A DNA stretch of 64,000 nucleotides from Brassica napus (lineage: Eukaryota; Streptophyta; Magnoliopsida; Brassicales; Brassicaceae): NCBI RefSeq assembly GCF_020379485.1, contig NC_063452.1, forward strand, positions 35,487,608-35,551,607, in the 5' to 3' direction. The notes below the pieces were generated by a model that made no database searches, was not told where the DNA came from, and saw nothing but the letters and a program-made list of their open reading frames with translations. How positions within the stretch are numbered: the stretch's first letter is position 1; the number at the start of each line of letters is the position of its first letter. Of the stretch, positions 12,915-23,070 are shown one piece after another. The translations under genes were made by a program, and so were the position numbers.

Positions 12915-13100
12915 TCAGAACCATAATAGAAGTATGGATATAGTGGGATTTTCAAATAATCTTTCACAATCCGAAAACACTTAGTAATAACGAAATAATA
13001 AATTTTTTTTTTCTTTTTTTTTTCCGAAAAAGAGTTTTTTTTTTTTTTTTTGAAAACGTCGGAAATGCCGTTCCCTTAGGACAGAACTAAGGGATCTTAA

Positions 13101-13115
13101 CCCGCTCTGATACCA
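13101..13115 (-). other. Primer-binding site of the outer 5' LTR
   Basis: The minus-strand sequence TGGTATCAGAGCGGG lies two bases from the end of the LTR at 13118. It matches initiator-Met tRNA and fixes the element's orientation as minus. Confidence 0.85.
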
Positions 13116-13117
13116 AT

Positions 13118-14754
13118 TGTAACCGCCCGATCCCCCGGCGTCCAACCGGGGTTATCGAAGGGGCGTTATGGACACGTGTCTACTCATTTAGCCAACCCTG
13201 CGTGTCCCGTTACTGGTCCCGAGAGACGAGCGCATAACCTTCTTTGAAATACGGTCACACCCACATCCATATACTTCTACTTACAGTCCTGCGCACAGGG
13301 AAAAATGGAAACGGAGGGGTGAGTAACAAGTTACTCAGTGAAGTGGTTCTAGCCCAGCCTGCCCGCATGACACTCTATACTACTCTATGCGGGAACTAGG
13401 ACTGACTAGCCACTACAATCAGTTAATGCATTTTATCATTTCCTAACGTCATCTATTGATTTTCCACATTCACTTCCATTCATTTCTAACAACCTAGTGA
13501 TCAATCAATACAATGATCTCACTCATTGCCACACACGTCAAACCCTAGGCTTAACCGACTCATCATACCAGTCCGACTCGATCCTATGACACCTTTAACT
13601 CCCTGTTACCCGACCATGAGCTAAAAACCCTACAATGCACATCCTTTTCATCTTTTCGTCCTTTTCAACAGTGGGTAGCCCCAACTAGGCTTCTACCCCA
13701 TATTCTTGTGGATTGGCCACATCTCCTATGGGTGCTTCCATATTCTTGTGGATTGGCCACATCTCCTATGGATACCTAGCGTGGACTACTACCCCACATA
13801 CTTTCCTTAGACCCTCTATATGCTTTCCCACCCATGCTTAACCTTAACATCATTCTCTCATACTTTTACTTATCCTTTCACTTCCTTATCATTTTCACTT
13901 ATCCCTTCCCATTCTCATTTACCTTCCTTTTTCATTCATACTTGTACTTGGGACTCAATTCACTAGACGCCACCCGCTATCGGTGTCACACACAATACAC
14001 ATCGCATTCAAGTTCTACTTCAATAACTTTTATAATCATTACTCGTCTATCGTCCTAGCATTTATTTCTCTCTAGCATCCTAACTTCAATCACAACAACA
14101 CATGGGACAACACATCTAAACATACTAGAATCAACTACCAATCAATCATCACCACAACAATTCAATTCAGTTCATCGAGTCCCATTTATCAATATGAGGG
14201 TTCTTATGCATCATGATCCATTCATCTATCATCCTAGCAATACCATGTCCTATCAACCTAACTCCCAATCAGGGTCTAATCAAACCTAACTCCAACATAT
14301 AGGAGTATACAGAATCATGAAAGAAGGTTGGGTTCGAGACACTCCACCTTAGTCTAGATCTGGATCTGGATCTGTAAACACGGATTTAAGAAGGTTGAGA
14401 TCTGGTCACCACCACCACTTCACGGCGCCGGCGAGAGGGAGAGAGAGAGAGAGCGTGCGACGGCGAGGAGAGAGAGGGGGTGTCGGCAAGGAGAGAGAGA
14501 GAGAGCGACGCGCGGGAGAGAGAGAAGAGAGAGAGGCGGCGCAGGATAGAAGGGGAGAGAGCTCGACGGCTAGGGTTTTCGGCCTCCGGGAATTCTCTGC
14601 AGAGCTTCGCTTCAGATTTGTGATGAGGCAAAAAGGGAGGCTGCATCTCTTTTTATAGGAAAGGGGAAGGGAAACCCTAGGTTTTTGCCAAATGGGCTGT
14701 AGAAAAGCCCATATTCTTTGGGAAATTTTACGGGCCAGGAACCGGGCCGTTACA
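13118..14754 (-). repeat. LTR copy 3 (5' LTR)
   Basis: 1637 bp, TG..CA, nearly identical to the other two LTR copies. It is followed by the target-site duplication GGTTT at 14755-14759. Confidence 0.9.
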
Positions 14755-14759
14755 GGTTT
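14755..14759. repeat. Right target-site duplication GGTTT
   Basis: Matches the GGTTT at 6589-6593. Confidence 0.9.
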
Positions 14760-14975
14760 CCTGCAGCTGGAACCAGATGTTCATATACATTGCTTCCGTC
14801 ACTAGTGGGCTACTTAGTACAACTGTTGAGCTGGATTGTCCGGGCTTGTTAGAAAGGTTGTCATCACTTCCGGTTATCTGGTCAGTAGTTGCCTCCTCAC
14901 CATCTGAGCATTTGCACATATCACCTCCAAGATTGTTGTGCCCTTCATGTCCATGTTTAAAAAGGTACATGTAAC
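14755..14975 (-). pseudogene. Last exon of an unidentified gene, cut by the triple-LTR element
   Basis: A minus-strand open frame contains GGDMCKCSDGEEATTDQ, then SSSTVVLSSPLV and MNIWFQLQET. Removing the retroelement together with one target duplication joins this frame to CAT CCC TAA in the left flank (6588-6580), so the original protein would have ended ..FQLQETHP. The insertion thus lies at the very end of a coding sequence and replaces the last two residues and the 3' UTR with LTR sequence. The family is not recognised. A splice acceptor may lie near 14975. Codon-like sequence and the coincidence with a stop support a real exon, but this is inference. Confidence 0.4.
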
Positions 14976-15068
14976 CTTCATATTATATGAACTAAATATG
15001 ATATGTATCAACTGCGAATGTTTCCGTAGGGAGATGCTGTGGCGATTAAACATGTGCGCAACGATGAT

Positions 15069-15688
15069 GGTCGGGCTAGGCATTTTATCTGTTAAATTTC
15101 ATTCGATCCGTTATTTGCTTTGGTTCGATCCAAAAAATCTAGATATCCATAAAGTTTTGGAGCAAAGCAAATAGTAAAAATAAATATTCGTTAAAAACGA
15201 AGCAAATCACAATTACTAAAATTTTAAGAAGCGGATATCCGATCCACTGTGACAAATTGATTAAATGTATATTTTTAAATGTATGAGTTTATATAATTGT
15301 TATTTTAACATATGATTTAATAAATTCTATTCACACTATTACTTATAAAAGTATTAAATCACAATTACTTAAGTTTGTCTTTCTTAAAACTAATCTTTAA
15401 ATTTATATAGTTTCAGTGAATATTTTATTTTTATGTTATATATCATGTAAAAATATTTTAAAATATAAAATTTATCTCGAATTGTTTTAAGAATATTTCT
15501 ATTAAGTAAAACAGTTGGATATATTCGTAAAATCAACAAATATCAACATATTTTTTGGATATCCTTTTTTCAGGATATATCTGTATTTTTCTGGAGCAAA
15601 GAAAATTGAAAGATTTGATATTCGTAACATACGAAACAAATTACAAATACCTCCAAAAACCCCGATATCCGATCCGGGTCCAGCCCTA
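15069..15688. mobile_element. hAT-like MITE
   Basis: An AT-rich block of about 620 bp bounded by GGGCTAGGCA on the left and, inverted, TAGGGCTGGACCCGGATCGG on the right. Inside it has repeated GATATCC / TCGATCC words. TAGGGCTGG-type ends with internal GGATATCCGATCC are characteristic of small hAT-derived elements in Brassicaceae. The flanks TGATGGTC / TGATGTTT are only a weak candidate 8-bp duplication. It would lie in an intron of the broken minus-strand gene. Confidence 0.5.
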
Positions 15689-15705
15689 GCCTGATGTTTA
15701 CCGGA

Positions 15706-15905
15706 GAAATTGAACTCAGTTAGCTTCAGCTGGAATGTGTATGTTTTCAACAATGAAGGCATGATGTCTCTAATTATATGAAAAGCAGTTAGATTAAAAT
15801 TGTAAGATACAATTAAGGGAACATGAGAAGCCAAACCTTTTCATCTTGAAGGAGCATGTCCACTCCCATCAGCTCCCCTCCTTTCTTTACATTATGTGCT
15901 TCTCA
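15706..15905 (-). pseudogene. RPA1-like OB-fold gene fragment
   Basis: On the minus strand, 15905-15838 reads VKKGGELMGVDMLLQDEK followed by a GT donor. KGGELMGVDMLLxDxK is, from memory, the N-terminal motif of the large Brassicaceae family of replication protein A 70 kDa-like (DUF223) proteins, which bind single-stranded DNA. After a possible intron, LKLTEFNFSG lies near 15735-15706. No full gene is present. It may belong with the exon at 14755-14975 as one broken gene, or be an older fragment. Confidence 0.4.
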
Positions 15906-15946
15906 GAATCGTAGGAGACACGTCACGATGGTATGGGAAGAACTGT

Positions 15947-15983
15947 GTGGGAACCGAAATTCACACCGTCGATTATAACCGAG
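15947..15983 (+). repeat. 5' edge of a Tat-type gypsy LTR
   Basis: It begins TGTGGGAACCGAAATTCACA and continues CCGTCGATTATAA. The same word occurs inverted at the ends of the related LTRs at 24248, 31164 and about 37306, so these LTRs have long inverted termini. The rest of this LTR appears at 36590-37308, with the large inverted repeat in between. Confidence 0.6.
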
Positions 15984-16159
15984 ATAACATTGGTGTTAAG
16001 TTAACCATTATCGTCGCATACGATTGATTCGAACTTTTACGAGAAAACAAGTCTTTGGTATTTTTACTGTAAAATGTCACGGAAACTCCAAATGAGACAA
16101 AACGAGAGACATTTCGATCGAGATTCAAAGGAGAACATAATGAAAGACTCGCTAAACCT

Positions 16160-16263
16160 CAGAGAGCCTATGAGAGTGATTTGAGAGTGTGAGAAGCCAT
16201 GTGGGCGATTTGAACTCATGGAATGAGGAGAGAATCTATGTGGGCGATTTGAGCTCATGGAAT

Positions 16264-16336
<73 letters not shown>

Positions 16337-16850
16337 ATGAGGGCGATTTGGAGATGTGAGGAGCTATGTGGGCGATTTGGATTCATGAAGTGAGGAGAGA
16401 GAGTCTAGGTGGGCGATTTGGAGAGGCCATGTGTGAAATTTGAGCTTGTGTGAGCTATGTGGAAGATTTGGAGAGGCTATGTGGGCGATTTAAGCTCACA
16501 AGAAGCTATTTGGGCGATTTGGAGATGCCATGTGGGAGATTTGAGCTTGTGTGAGCTATGTCAGCGATTTGGAATGGCTATGTGGGCGATTTTAGCTCAC
16601 AAGAAGCTATGTGGGCGATTTGGAGAGGCCATATGGGAGATTTGAGCTTGTGTGACCTATATGGTAGATTTGTGCTTGTGTGATCTATGTGGGTGATTTG
16701 ATCTCACAAAAAGCAATGTGTGGGTGATTTGATCTCACAAGAAGCAATGTGTGGGCGATTTTGAGAAGTGAAGAAGGCTATGTGGGCGATTTGGAGATGT
16801 GAAGAAGCTATGTGGGCGATTTGAGCACTGTTGGTCCCCTTCTCCCGCTC
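16160..16850 (+). repeat. Irregular minisatellite (GTGGGCGATTTGGAG...) with GA microsatellite
   Basis: About 20 imperfect copies of units of 25-60 bp built on TATGTGGGCGATTTG(A/G)G with GAGCTCATGG or GCTCACAAGAAGC spacers. A pure GA run lies at about 16262-16334. The mirrored copy is at 35720-36370. It includes no credible coding sequence despite short open frames. Confidence 0.8.
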
Positions 16851-16873
16851 TTAACATCTCTGTTGGTTTTTTA

Positions 16874-17972
16874 TAGGGATGGCAATCAAGGACCTGGACC
16901 ACGGGCCTGACCCGTAAAAACTTGCTGCAGGGAGGGATTGGGTCACCATTTGGTAAGCCCGCAAAATTACGGGCCTTGCGGGACGGGTTTAAAGCGGGGC
17001 GAGCCGAAAGTGGGATGGGCTACAGGTTAACCTGCGGGATTTTGAAGACCCGCAACCCTAAGTCCCCATTTCTTCTTTCACCTAAAATATTGAGATAGAG
17101 AGAGAGAGAGAAGGCGATTCAACGTTATGGAGCTCCGATGATGGTGGTTTCAGGGTCGATGATGCTTCCGGTCTCCCAAGCGCCATCGATCTGTATTGGT
17201 GGAGCTTCTTCGAGCCATCATAAGAAGTTTGAAAACTCACTTTCCACCGAAGAAGAAGATCTAGTTCCCGCCATGGGTTCTTCATAGTTTTGTCTATATG
17301 TATTTGTTCACATTATCATACATTTTGGAGTTTTAGGTTTCAATATATATTTAACTAACTTCTATTATTCTTATTTGCAGAAGATGAAGTTGATGGTGAA
17401 AAAGAGAAATCTCCATCTTTTTGTCGCTTGTTGGTGATAAAGTTGAAGAATAAGAAGTGTGATTTGGTGTTTTCATTTTATTTAATTTTGGGATTAGCAT
17501 CCTTGATTTGGTGTTTAGTTTTATTAAATTTTGGATTCGGAAAACTAAATAATTTGTTATGAACTTATGAGTTATAATATTTGGATTCAACAACTAAAGC
17601 ATTGTTTATTTTTAATATGTTTGGAGTGTAACAAAAGTAACTAAACCAGTGTTTTGATCCAACTAAAATCTTCAAATAACAAGTGTATTGCCTTATCCAG
17701 TTCAATCCTCGACTAGACTCACATATTGATGCGTCATGAAGCTGATAAAGCGTCATGAATCATGTCTTGAAGCGTCCAGGAGCCATATGTCCGTTTGTAA
17801 ATCTATGTTCCGCGGGTTGATCCGAAAAGGCCTACATGTTTTGCGGTACAGGTTTGGTCAGCCATTTTAAGGACCGCAGCCCGCGCGGACCTGACCCGCC
17901 GTGACCTGCTCGAAGACGAGCCCACTGCGGTACGGGACAAGACGTGACAAATCAACCTGTTTGACATTCCTA
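16874..17972. mobile_element. hAT-type non-autonomous element (left arm copy)
   Basis: Starts TAGGGATGGCAATCAAGG and ends ..TTTGACATTCCTA, an imperfect terminal inverted repeat. It is flanked by GTTTTTTA (16866-16873) and GTTGTTTA (17973-17980), an 8-bp duplication with one mismatch. The ends carry GC-rich GACCCGC / GCGGGTT runs, typical of hAT MITEs. No transposase is encoded. Confidence 0.75.
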
Positions 17973-18276
17973 GTTGTTTATGTGAATTTTTGGTATCAAT
18001 TGATTTGTTTTACGTAAAAAATTTCGTGTAAATCTCCCGAGAGTTGTTTTGCGAAAGACGATCTCATAGATTTCCCTATAAGGTTGTTCCGCGAAAACTT
18101 TCCAAATTCTGTTTTGCGGAAGACTGTTTCGTAAAACTTGTAAATAGTTATAAAACATCTCTTAAGAATTTTAAAATATTCTTTCATGTTCAAAGAATAT
18201 TTTCTCAGACATTTTTAGCCGTTAATTTCGTAATTACTGATTTTGACCCCAACAATGGCACCGAGCAATAATGAAG

Positions 18277-18480
18277 AATATAACAAGTTGTCATATACAG
18301 TGTGATAATTACTGTCCCAAATGCGGAGAACCGACCGAATCTATAAATCATGCAACTTGTGAACGTCCATCGGTTTCACGGACGTGGGCTATCTCTTCAA
18401 CTCCTTCATGTTTAAATATATTTCCAACAACCACTATGTAATCCAACTTAGATTATTTGTTATGGAAGAAGAATGAAATA
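18277..18480 (+). pseudogene. LINE reverse-transcriptase zinc-binding (zf-RVT) fragment, left copy
   Basis: A short frame contains YCPKCGEPTESINHATCERP, then SRTWAISS and DYLLWKKNE. CPxCGxxxESxxHxxxxCP..W is the zinc-binding motif near the C-terminus of plant LINE (L1-type) reverse transcriptases. There is a stop soon after, and only this scrap and a few downstream words remain. Confidence 0.6.
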
Positions 18481-18839
18481 AAAAGACTTGAAATTTGATA
18501 ATGATCCATGCCCATGGATAATCTGACATTTCTACAAAACTCGTAATGATTAACTATTTAGAGGAATCACACGAGATCATGTATAACTGGTAAGACATGC
18601 TAAAGGCGAATGTCGAGCATGGTTTGAATCCATTACAAAGATTCCATGACACATTAATGCAAAACAACAGCCAATGGCACCCCAAATCTTATGCTTACAG
18701 TGTATATGTTTATTTGATGGATCATTGATTGTTGATTCACAATTTTATAGTCTGTTTTTAGGTCTTTTCATGTCTAGGTACATTTTGGAGTATTGTTGAG
18801 ATCATAGAGCCATTTGGAGATTAAAGAAAATGTAACCCG

Positions 18840-19610
18840 TAGTTGTGCAAGAAAACATAAGTCAGAGTCGATATTTGGAAGGAGTGTCGATCGACACCTC
18901 CTTGGTGTCGGTCAACACCGATGCGATTTCACTGGCCGATTCTCTTTTCCAAAATTGCACTTTTGGCCCATAAGTTTCTACTAATTACAAGAAAATTTGT
19001 GGACGTGTATTGACCTATATATCTATTTTTACAGCCACTATTTAAGCTAAGCTTTTTATTATTCTTTGAGTCGTTTTTGGAGAGAAGATCATAACTTCAG
19101 AGATTGATTGGAACTCCAGTATTTCTTATTATACTATTTTAATGTAATTCATTCAGTTTATCTCTATGTCTTGCTTTAATATGTTTGAGTAGTTTACTTG
19201 TTATATTTAAGGTTTTCTAAGGTTTTGATGAGCTTGTGAAATATATAACTGGTAGGGAAATCATATTGCATCCTTCACATGATTGTCTTAACTGTTTGCG
19301 TTTAGAGTAATTAACTAGAAACCTGATTATGTGATAATTGAGAACCGTGAGAGTGGGTTCGATACCTGAACTAGATCATGTTGAGCTAAGTTGATAGACA
19401 CAACGAGAGTTGTCATAGGAACTTAGTGAGCATGTCAAATTGAAACATTAATGCTTGTCTTGAATAATTAAATCCACAATGAGAGTTGGTGTTTAATAGT
19501 TTAGACATATAATAGTAATCACAAGAAAGAGCTGGATTACTTACTTATGAATTCGAGTTCTAGGATTACTCTTAATTGGTGACCAAATTTTGTTTATGTA
19601 TTTTTAAAAT
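18840..19610. repeat. LTR-like remnant with GTGTCGATCGACACC motif
   Basis: AT-rich sequence led by GAGTGTCGATCGACACCTCC at about 18883, a palindromic word frequent in gypsy (Athila-like) LTRs of this family. No ends or coding sequence can be defined. It is present inverted at about 32960-33730. Confidence 0.35.
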
Positions 19611-19704
19611 TAAAAAAATAAATTAAAGATGAAAATGTATAATACATAATAAAATAACTGAATCAAACTATTATAAAGGCAAATGTGAAGAAAATAACAT
19701 CTAT

Positions 19705-19770
19705 CTATACTAATAAAAGAGTTTTTTTCTGTCTTCTTAAAAAACCACCGCTGAAGAAGGGGCGGGCAAA
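19705..19770 (+). mobile_element. Possible Helitron 5' terminus
   Basis: TCTATACTAATAAAAGAG resembles the conserved TCTATACTA 5' end of Brassicaceae Helitrons. A matching CTRR end with a hairpin was not located, so this is at best a truncated copy. The mirrored copy lies near 32815-32865. Confidence 0.35.
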
Positions 19771-20414
19771 TCGTGCCATCTGTCAACTCTACCAAACGAA
19801 GACATTTACATATTGAAGAAATAAGAAACAAATTTGAGTGGCCATTCAAGTTAAATCTAAAAATAAGAAAGCCCAATATTCACACTCTAAATTAGAAAGA
19901 TAACTATTAGTTGACAAAGCCTAATGTAAACCAATTAAATTCGCAGCCCATTCAGTGTATTCTCCTTCTTCTCGGCCTTTCTCTCTTTATATTCGATGGA
20001 TTCCACAAAGTATAGAATAACCGTTTGTAACACTTTGCTTCATCATTGAAACATTGTCTTTACTTTACGCTATTAACTATGTCCTTCATGCTCTCACACT
20101 ACAATTAATTTAATTACCTCATTCCCTCACATGAAATCCCTAATTTCTTATCCTATAAATAAGGTTTCCAAATTCTCCGAATCTCACTACTTCTCGAGAT
20201 TTGAACCTATTGCTTTCTTACAACACGTCCGACAACTATAATATCGCCTCAAACTTTTCTCTCTGATGTTAAGTCCGACAGTTTGTTGGGGTCAAAAACG
20301 GTTATTTCGAAATCAATGGCTATGATTATTTCTTATTCACGGATTTTTCGCAAAACATTCACTGAAAGAAAGATCGGAAGTGAACGAACGAACAAATCCC
20401 GCACAAAAGCCACT

Positions 20415-20605
20415 TGCCAGAGAGCTGAACCGTCATGCGGGTCAGCTCGCCGGCGAGCTCAACCATCGCGCTGGTCAGCTCGCCGGCGGGCTGAACCGCC
20501 GTGTGGCTACACTCGCCCGGCGAGCTCAGCCATCGCGAACCGTCGCGTGGTTGCGTTCGCCAGCGAGTTTGGCCGTCACGCGAGTCGGCTCGCCCGGCGA
20601 GCTCG
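20415..20605. repeat. GC-rich array of CTCGCCGGCGAG palindromes in the LTR U3 (left)
   Basis: At least five units of about 28-36 bp carry the perfect palindrome CTCGCCGGCGAG or variants (CTCGCCCGGCGAG, TCGCCAGCGAG), joined by CTGAACCGTC or CTCAACCATCGCG. This is strikingly GC-rich in an AT-rich setting. The mirrored copy at 31900-32150 has extra units. Confidence 0.8.
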
Positions 20606-20675
20606 ACCTGATCCCGGCCTGTCCGACTTACTTCAACTCCCGTATCTTCCGTATAGCTGTGATATCCGACCTTTG

Positions 20676-20680
20676 GGACC
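20676..20680. repeat. Target-site duplication GGACC (left)
   Basis: GGACC precedes the LTR start at 20681 and recurs at 23574-23578. Removing one copy restores the sequence seen uninterrupted in the right arm near 31836. Confidence 0.9.
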
Positions 20681-21550
20681 TGATGTGCCCTGGTTCGTGG
20701 ATCAGTCCATTGGAGCCAACCAGCATGGAGATCAGGACGTTCTGAACAATTTGACCGAGGTTCGTTCATTCGACCGTACTGATCAGACTGACCGAGCCGT
20801 CCCGCGTGCGTCCCGATTGGAGCTTCGGCTGGAACCACGTCCAGACGACCTAACCGACCGAACCACAGCCCGTCTTCCCCGACCAACTCGACATTCTAAA
20901 ACCCACGGTCGAGCCAGAATTAGCTTGGATCGTGAAGAAACCAAAGACGGACATGCATTCTTATCTGGCGGACCATCCGGACAGTCCCGCAAGCGTCCTT
21001 ATCTTTACCCCGTGCATCCATCTGGTTCGGATGAACCTGGACAGTAGCCGAAGGGTTTCCTTGACCAGAACGTGAACCGAATGGTCATCTTTGACTAATC
21101 TGCATGGAAGACTGAGTCTTTGACTCATTAATAATATTCTAGTCAATGTTTCTATTTTCTATGCTTTGTTTTCCCACAATTCTCTTTAATTCTCTTTGAC
21201 TACAAGTAGTATAAATATGTAGTCCCTTTGATGAATAAAATCAGTTCATTTTGGTTGTTTATTTTCGATTATTCTTTTCTCTGAGTGAGAGAGAGAGTTC
21301 TTAGCTAGTTCATCGGTTTGAACCAGCTTGTTGATTTGGTGGTCAGCCAATCATCTTTTGTGTCGTTTGGTGGTTAGCCAACACACCTTCATCGTTTCTT
21401 AGGTGGTTAGCCTTAGATCGTGGTATATCAAGAGTCATTCCGCATCTCTTGACGATCCATTCATTCCATTCCAGTTCCAGAAGTGCCATCGCCTTCTCGG
21501 TTCATATCAAACACCCGGCCAAAGCCATCCTTCCCGTTTTGGGCGTATCA
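20681..21550 (+). repeat. 5' LTR of the 2.9-kb element
   Basis: 870 bp, TG..CA. A TATA-like TATAAATATG at 21211-21220 is a likely promoter, followed by AATAAAATC as a candidate polyadenylation signal near 21235. Confidence 0.9.
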
Positions 21551-21553
21551 ACT

Positions 21554-21566
21554 TGGTATCAGAGCC
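21554..21566 (+). other. Primer-binding site (initiator Met tRNA)
   Basis: TGGTATCAGAGCC lies three bases after the 5' LTR. Confidence 0.9.
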
Positions 21567-22014
21567 ACTTTGGCTGGTTTGTTTTCTTTCATCTCTCATC
21601 TTCTCATCTCTCCACGTTTTTTTCTTTTCTTATTTCTTGGATCCGGGCTGTTCCTTTACTCCCTTGTGATCGCCTATTATAAAAAAAAAAAAAAAATCGA
21701 TAAAAAAAAAAAAGTTTTGGCGTGAATCACTTCTGAAGAGAAATCCAGGGGGAGTGGTGGAAGAGAAACCCTGCTGGCTGAAGAGAAATCCAGCCTTAGG
21801 ACAGTTAAGGCGGATCCATATCAAAAATCTCTTCATCTTACCTTCTCTTTTCTTTTTCTCACAAAAGTTTGTTTTGGGTTTTGATTGCTGAATTTTGACT
21901 GCCTATCATCCTTTGAACCAGTGAAAGAACTCTGAGTGACCATCTAAAAATCGTGAGCTAAACACTTTGAGAGTGTGAGGATTTTTATTTGCTAACTTTG
22001 TTAAGTGTTTCAGG

Positions 22015-23070
22015 ATGTTTGGACTTCTCAAGAAATCAAAACCACTACAAGATGATGTCTACTTGCCTTTTAAAACTATTGTTGAAAAGAAGCAATTGAT
22101 TTTTGACAAGAGACAGTTTGCTTCTAATGAATTTGATTTTGTGCAGAAACAAAGGAAGAGAGAAAACAGGTCCAATGATGAGAAGTGGGTCAGAAGTGGT
22201 GATCGTCTCTTCACCAAAACCAAGAGAAGCAACCGTGTAGTGCTTGATCAAAACGAGCTTCAAACTTATGCTAGTTTGGAGAAGATGTTGCATAAGGCAA
22301 TTCATGCTATCCGACAGCTCAAAAGGAAGGGAAACACCAACACTTCTTCGGCACCAAAACAGCAATGTAAGTCTTCTTATCTTTCAAATTCTGATTTGAA
22401 AACTAATGAGATTTCTTTTGATAAAAGCAAAGCTGTGAAACCCACAAGCAAAGCTCATTCCACCAGGTGCTTCAAATGCCATAGGATCGGTCATTATGCT
22501 AACAAGTGTCAAAAGCAGAAACCGTTGGTGACTTTGGAGAATGAGAACCTTGAAACCGAGCCAGAAAAGGAAGAGCCTTTGCCAATTCAAATACCGGACC
22601 AAACCCAAGGTGAACATTGTGCTGATTATGGTTTTTTTGCGTATAATCCTTTTCCTTTTAATGTTTCAGATTTGAGGACAAATCTTTTTGAAGAGGAAGG
22701 GAATGATGTGCCCTGGTTCGTGGATCAGTCCATTGGAGCCAACCAGCATGGAGATCAGGACGTTCTGAACAATTTGACCGAGGTTCGTTCATTCGACCGT
22801 ACTGATCAGACTGACCGAGCCGTCCCGCGTGCGTCCCGATTGGAGCTTCGGCTGGAACCACGTCCAGACGACCTAACCGACCGAACCACAGCCCGTCTTC
22901 CCCGACCAACTCGACATTCTAAAACCCACGGTCGAGCCAGAATTAGCTTGGATCGTGAAGAAACCAAAGACGGACATGCATTCTTATCTGGCGGACCATC
23001 CGGACAGTCCCGCAAGCGTCCTTATCTTTACCCCGTGCATCCATCTGGTTCGGATGAACCTGGACAGTAG
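22015..23070 (+). CDS. Partial gag (nucleocapsid) protein reading into the 3' LTR
   Basis: A 351-residue open frame. The N-terminal 145 residues are Lys/Arg-rich. A CCHC zinc knuckle CFKCHRIGHYANKC lies at about residues 153-166, followed by an acidic segment (ETEPEKEEPLPIQ) and YGFFAYNPFPF. After residue 230 the frame crosses the polypurine tract and enters the 3' LTR, so the last 122 residues are LTR-encoded. The knuckle binds RNA in gypsy-type gag proteins. The capsid domain is missing, so this is a gag remnant that may still be translated. Confidence 0.65.
   Translation: MFGLLKKSKPLQDDVYLPFKTIVEKKQLIFDKRQFASNEFDFVQKQRKRENRSNDEKWVRSGDRLFTKTKRSNRVVLDQNELQTYASLEKMLHKAIHAIRQLKRKGNTNTSSAPKQQCKSSYLSNSDLKTNEISFDKSKAVKPTSKAHSTRCFKCHRIGHYANKCQKQKPLVTLENENLETEPEKEEPLPIQIPDQTQGEHCADYGFFAYNPFPFNVSDLRTNLFEEEGNDVPWFVDQSIGANQHGDQDVLNNLTEVRSFDRTDQTDRAVPRASRLELRLEPRPDDLTDRTTARLPRPTRHSKTHGRARISLDREETKDGHAFLSGGPSGQSRKRPYLYPVHPSGSDEPGQ

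Larger units (their letters stand above)
6594..14754 (-). mobile_element. Triple-LTR composite of a non-autonomous gag-only LTR retrotransposon (TR-GAG type)
   Basis: Three direct LTRs (6594-8232, 9845-11508, 13118-14754) separate two internal regions of about 1.61 kb. Orientation is minus: read on the minus strand, each LTR ends ..TTACA and is followed by TGGTATCAGAGCGGG (initiator-Met primer-binding type), and the 3' LTR is preceded by the polypurine run ACGGGGGAGGAT. A single pair of 5-bp duplications flanks the whole block, so it entered once and later became a tandem by unequal recombination between LTRs, or inserted as a tandem. Only a gag-like ORF is present; no protease, reverse transcriptase or integrase was found. 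It therefore needs enzymes from another element. Confidence 0.9.

Noticed and set aside
16160..16850. Tandem units resembling a CRISPR array
   Set aside because: Units are irregular, merge into one another without unique spacers, and lie in a plant nuclear retroelement block. It is a minisatellite.
18881..18905. Palindrome GTGTCGATCGACACC as an operator-like site
   Set aside because: It is a common word in LTR-derived repeats of this family and occurs within non-coding remnants; no regulatory context.
20283..21047. Long open frame of 254 codons across the Tat LTR and the 2.9-kb element's 5' LTR
   Set aside because: It spans an insertion boundary and runs through the GC palindrome array; its protein is Arg/Ser/Pro-rich low complexity. 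It is a by-product of the repeat, not a gene.
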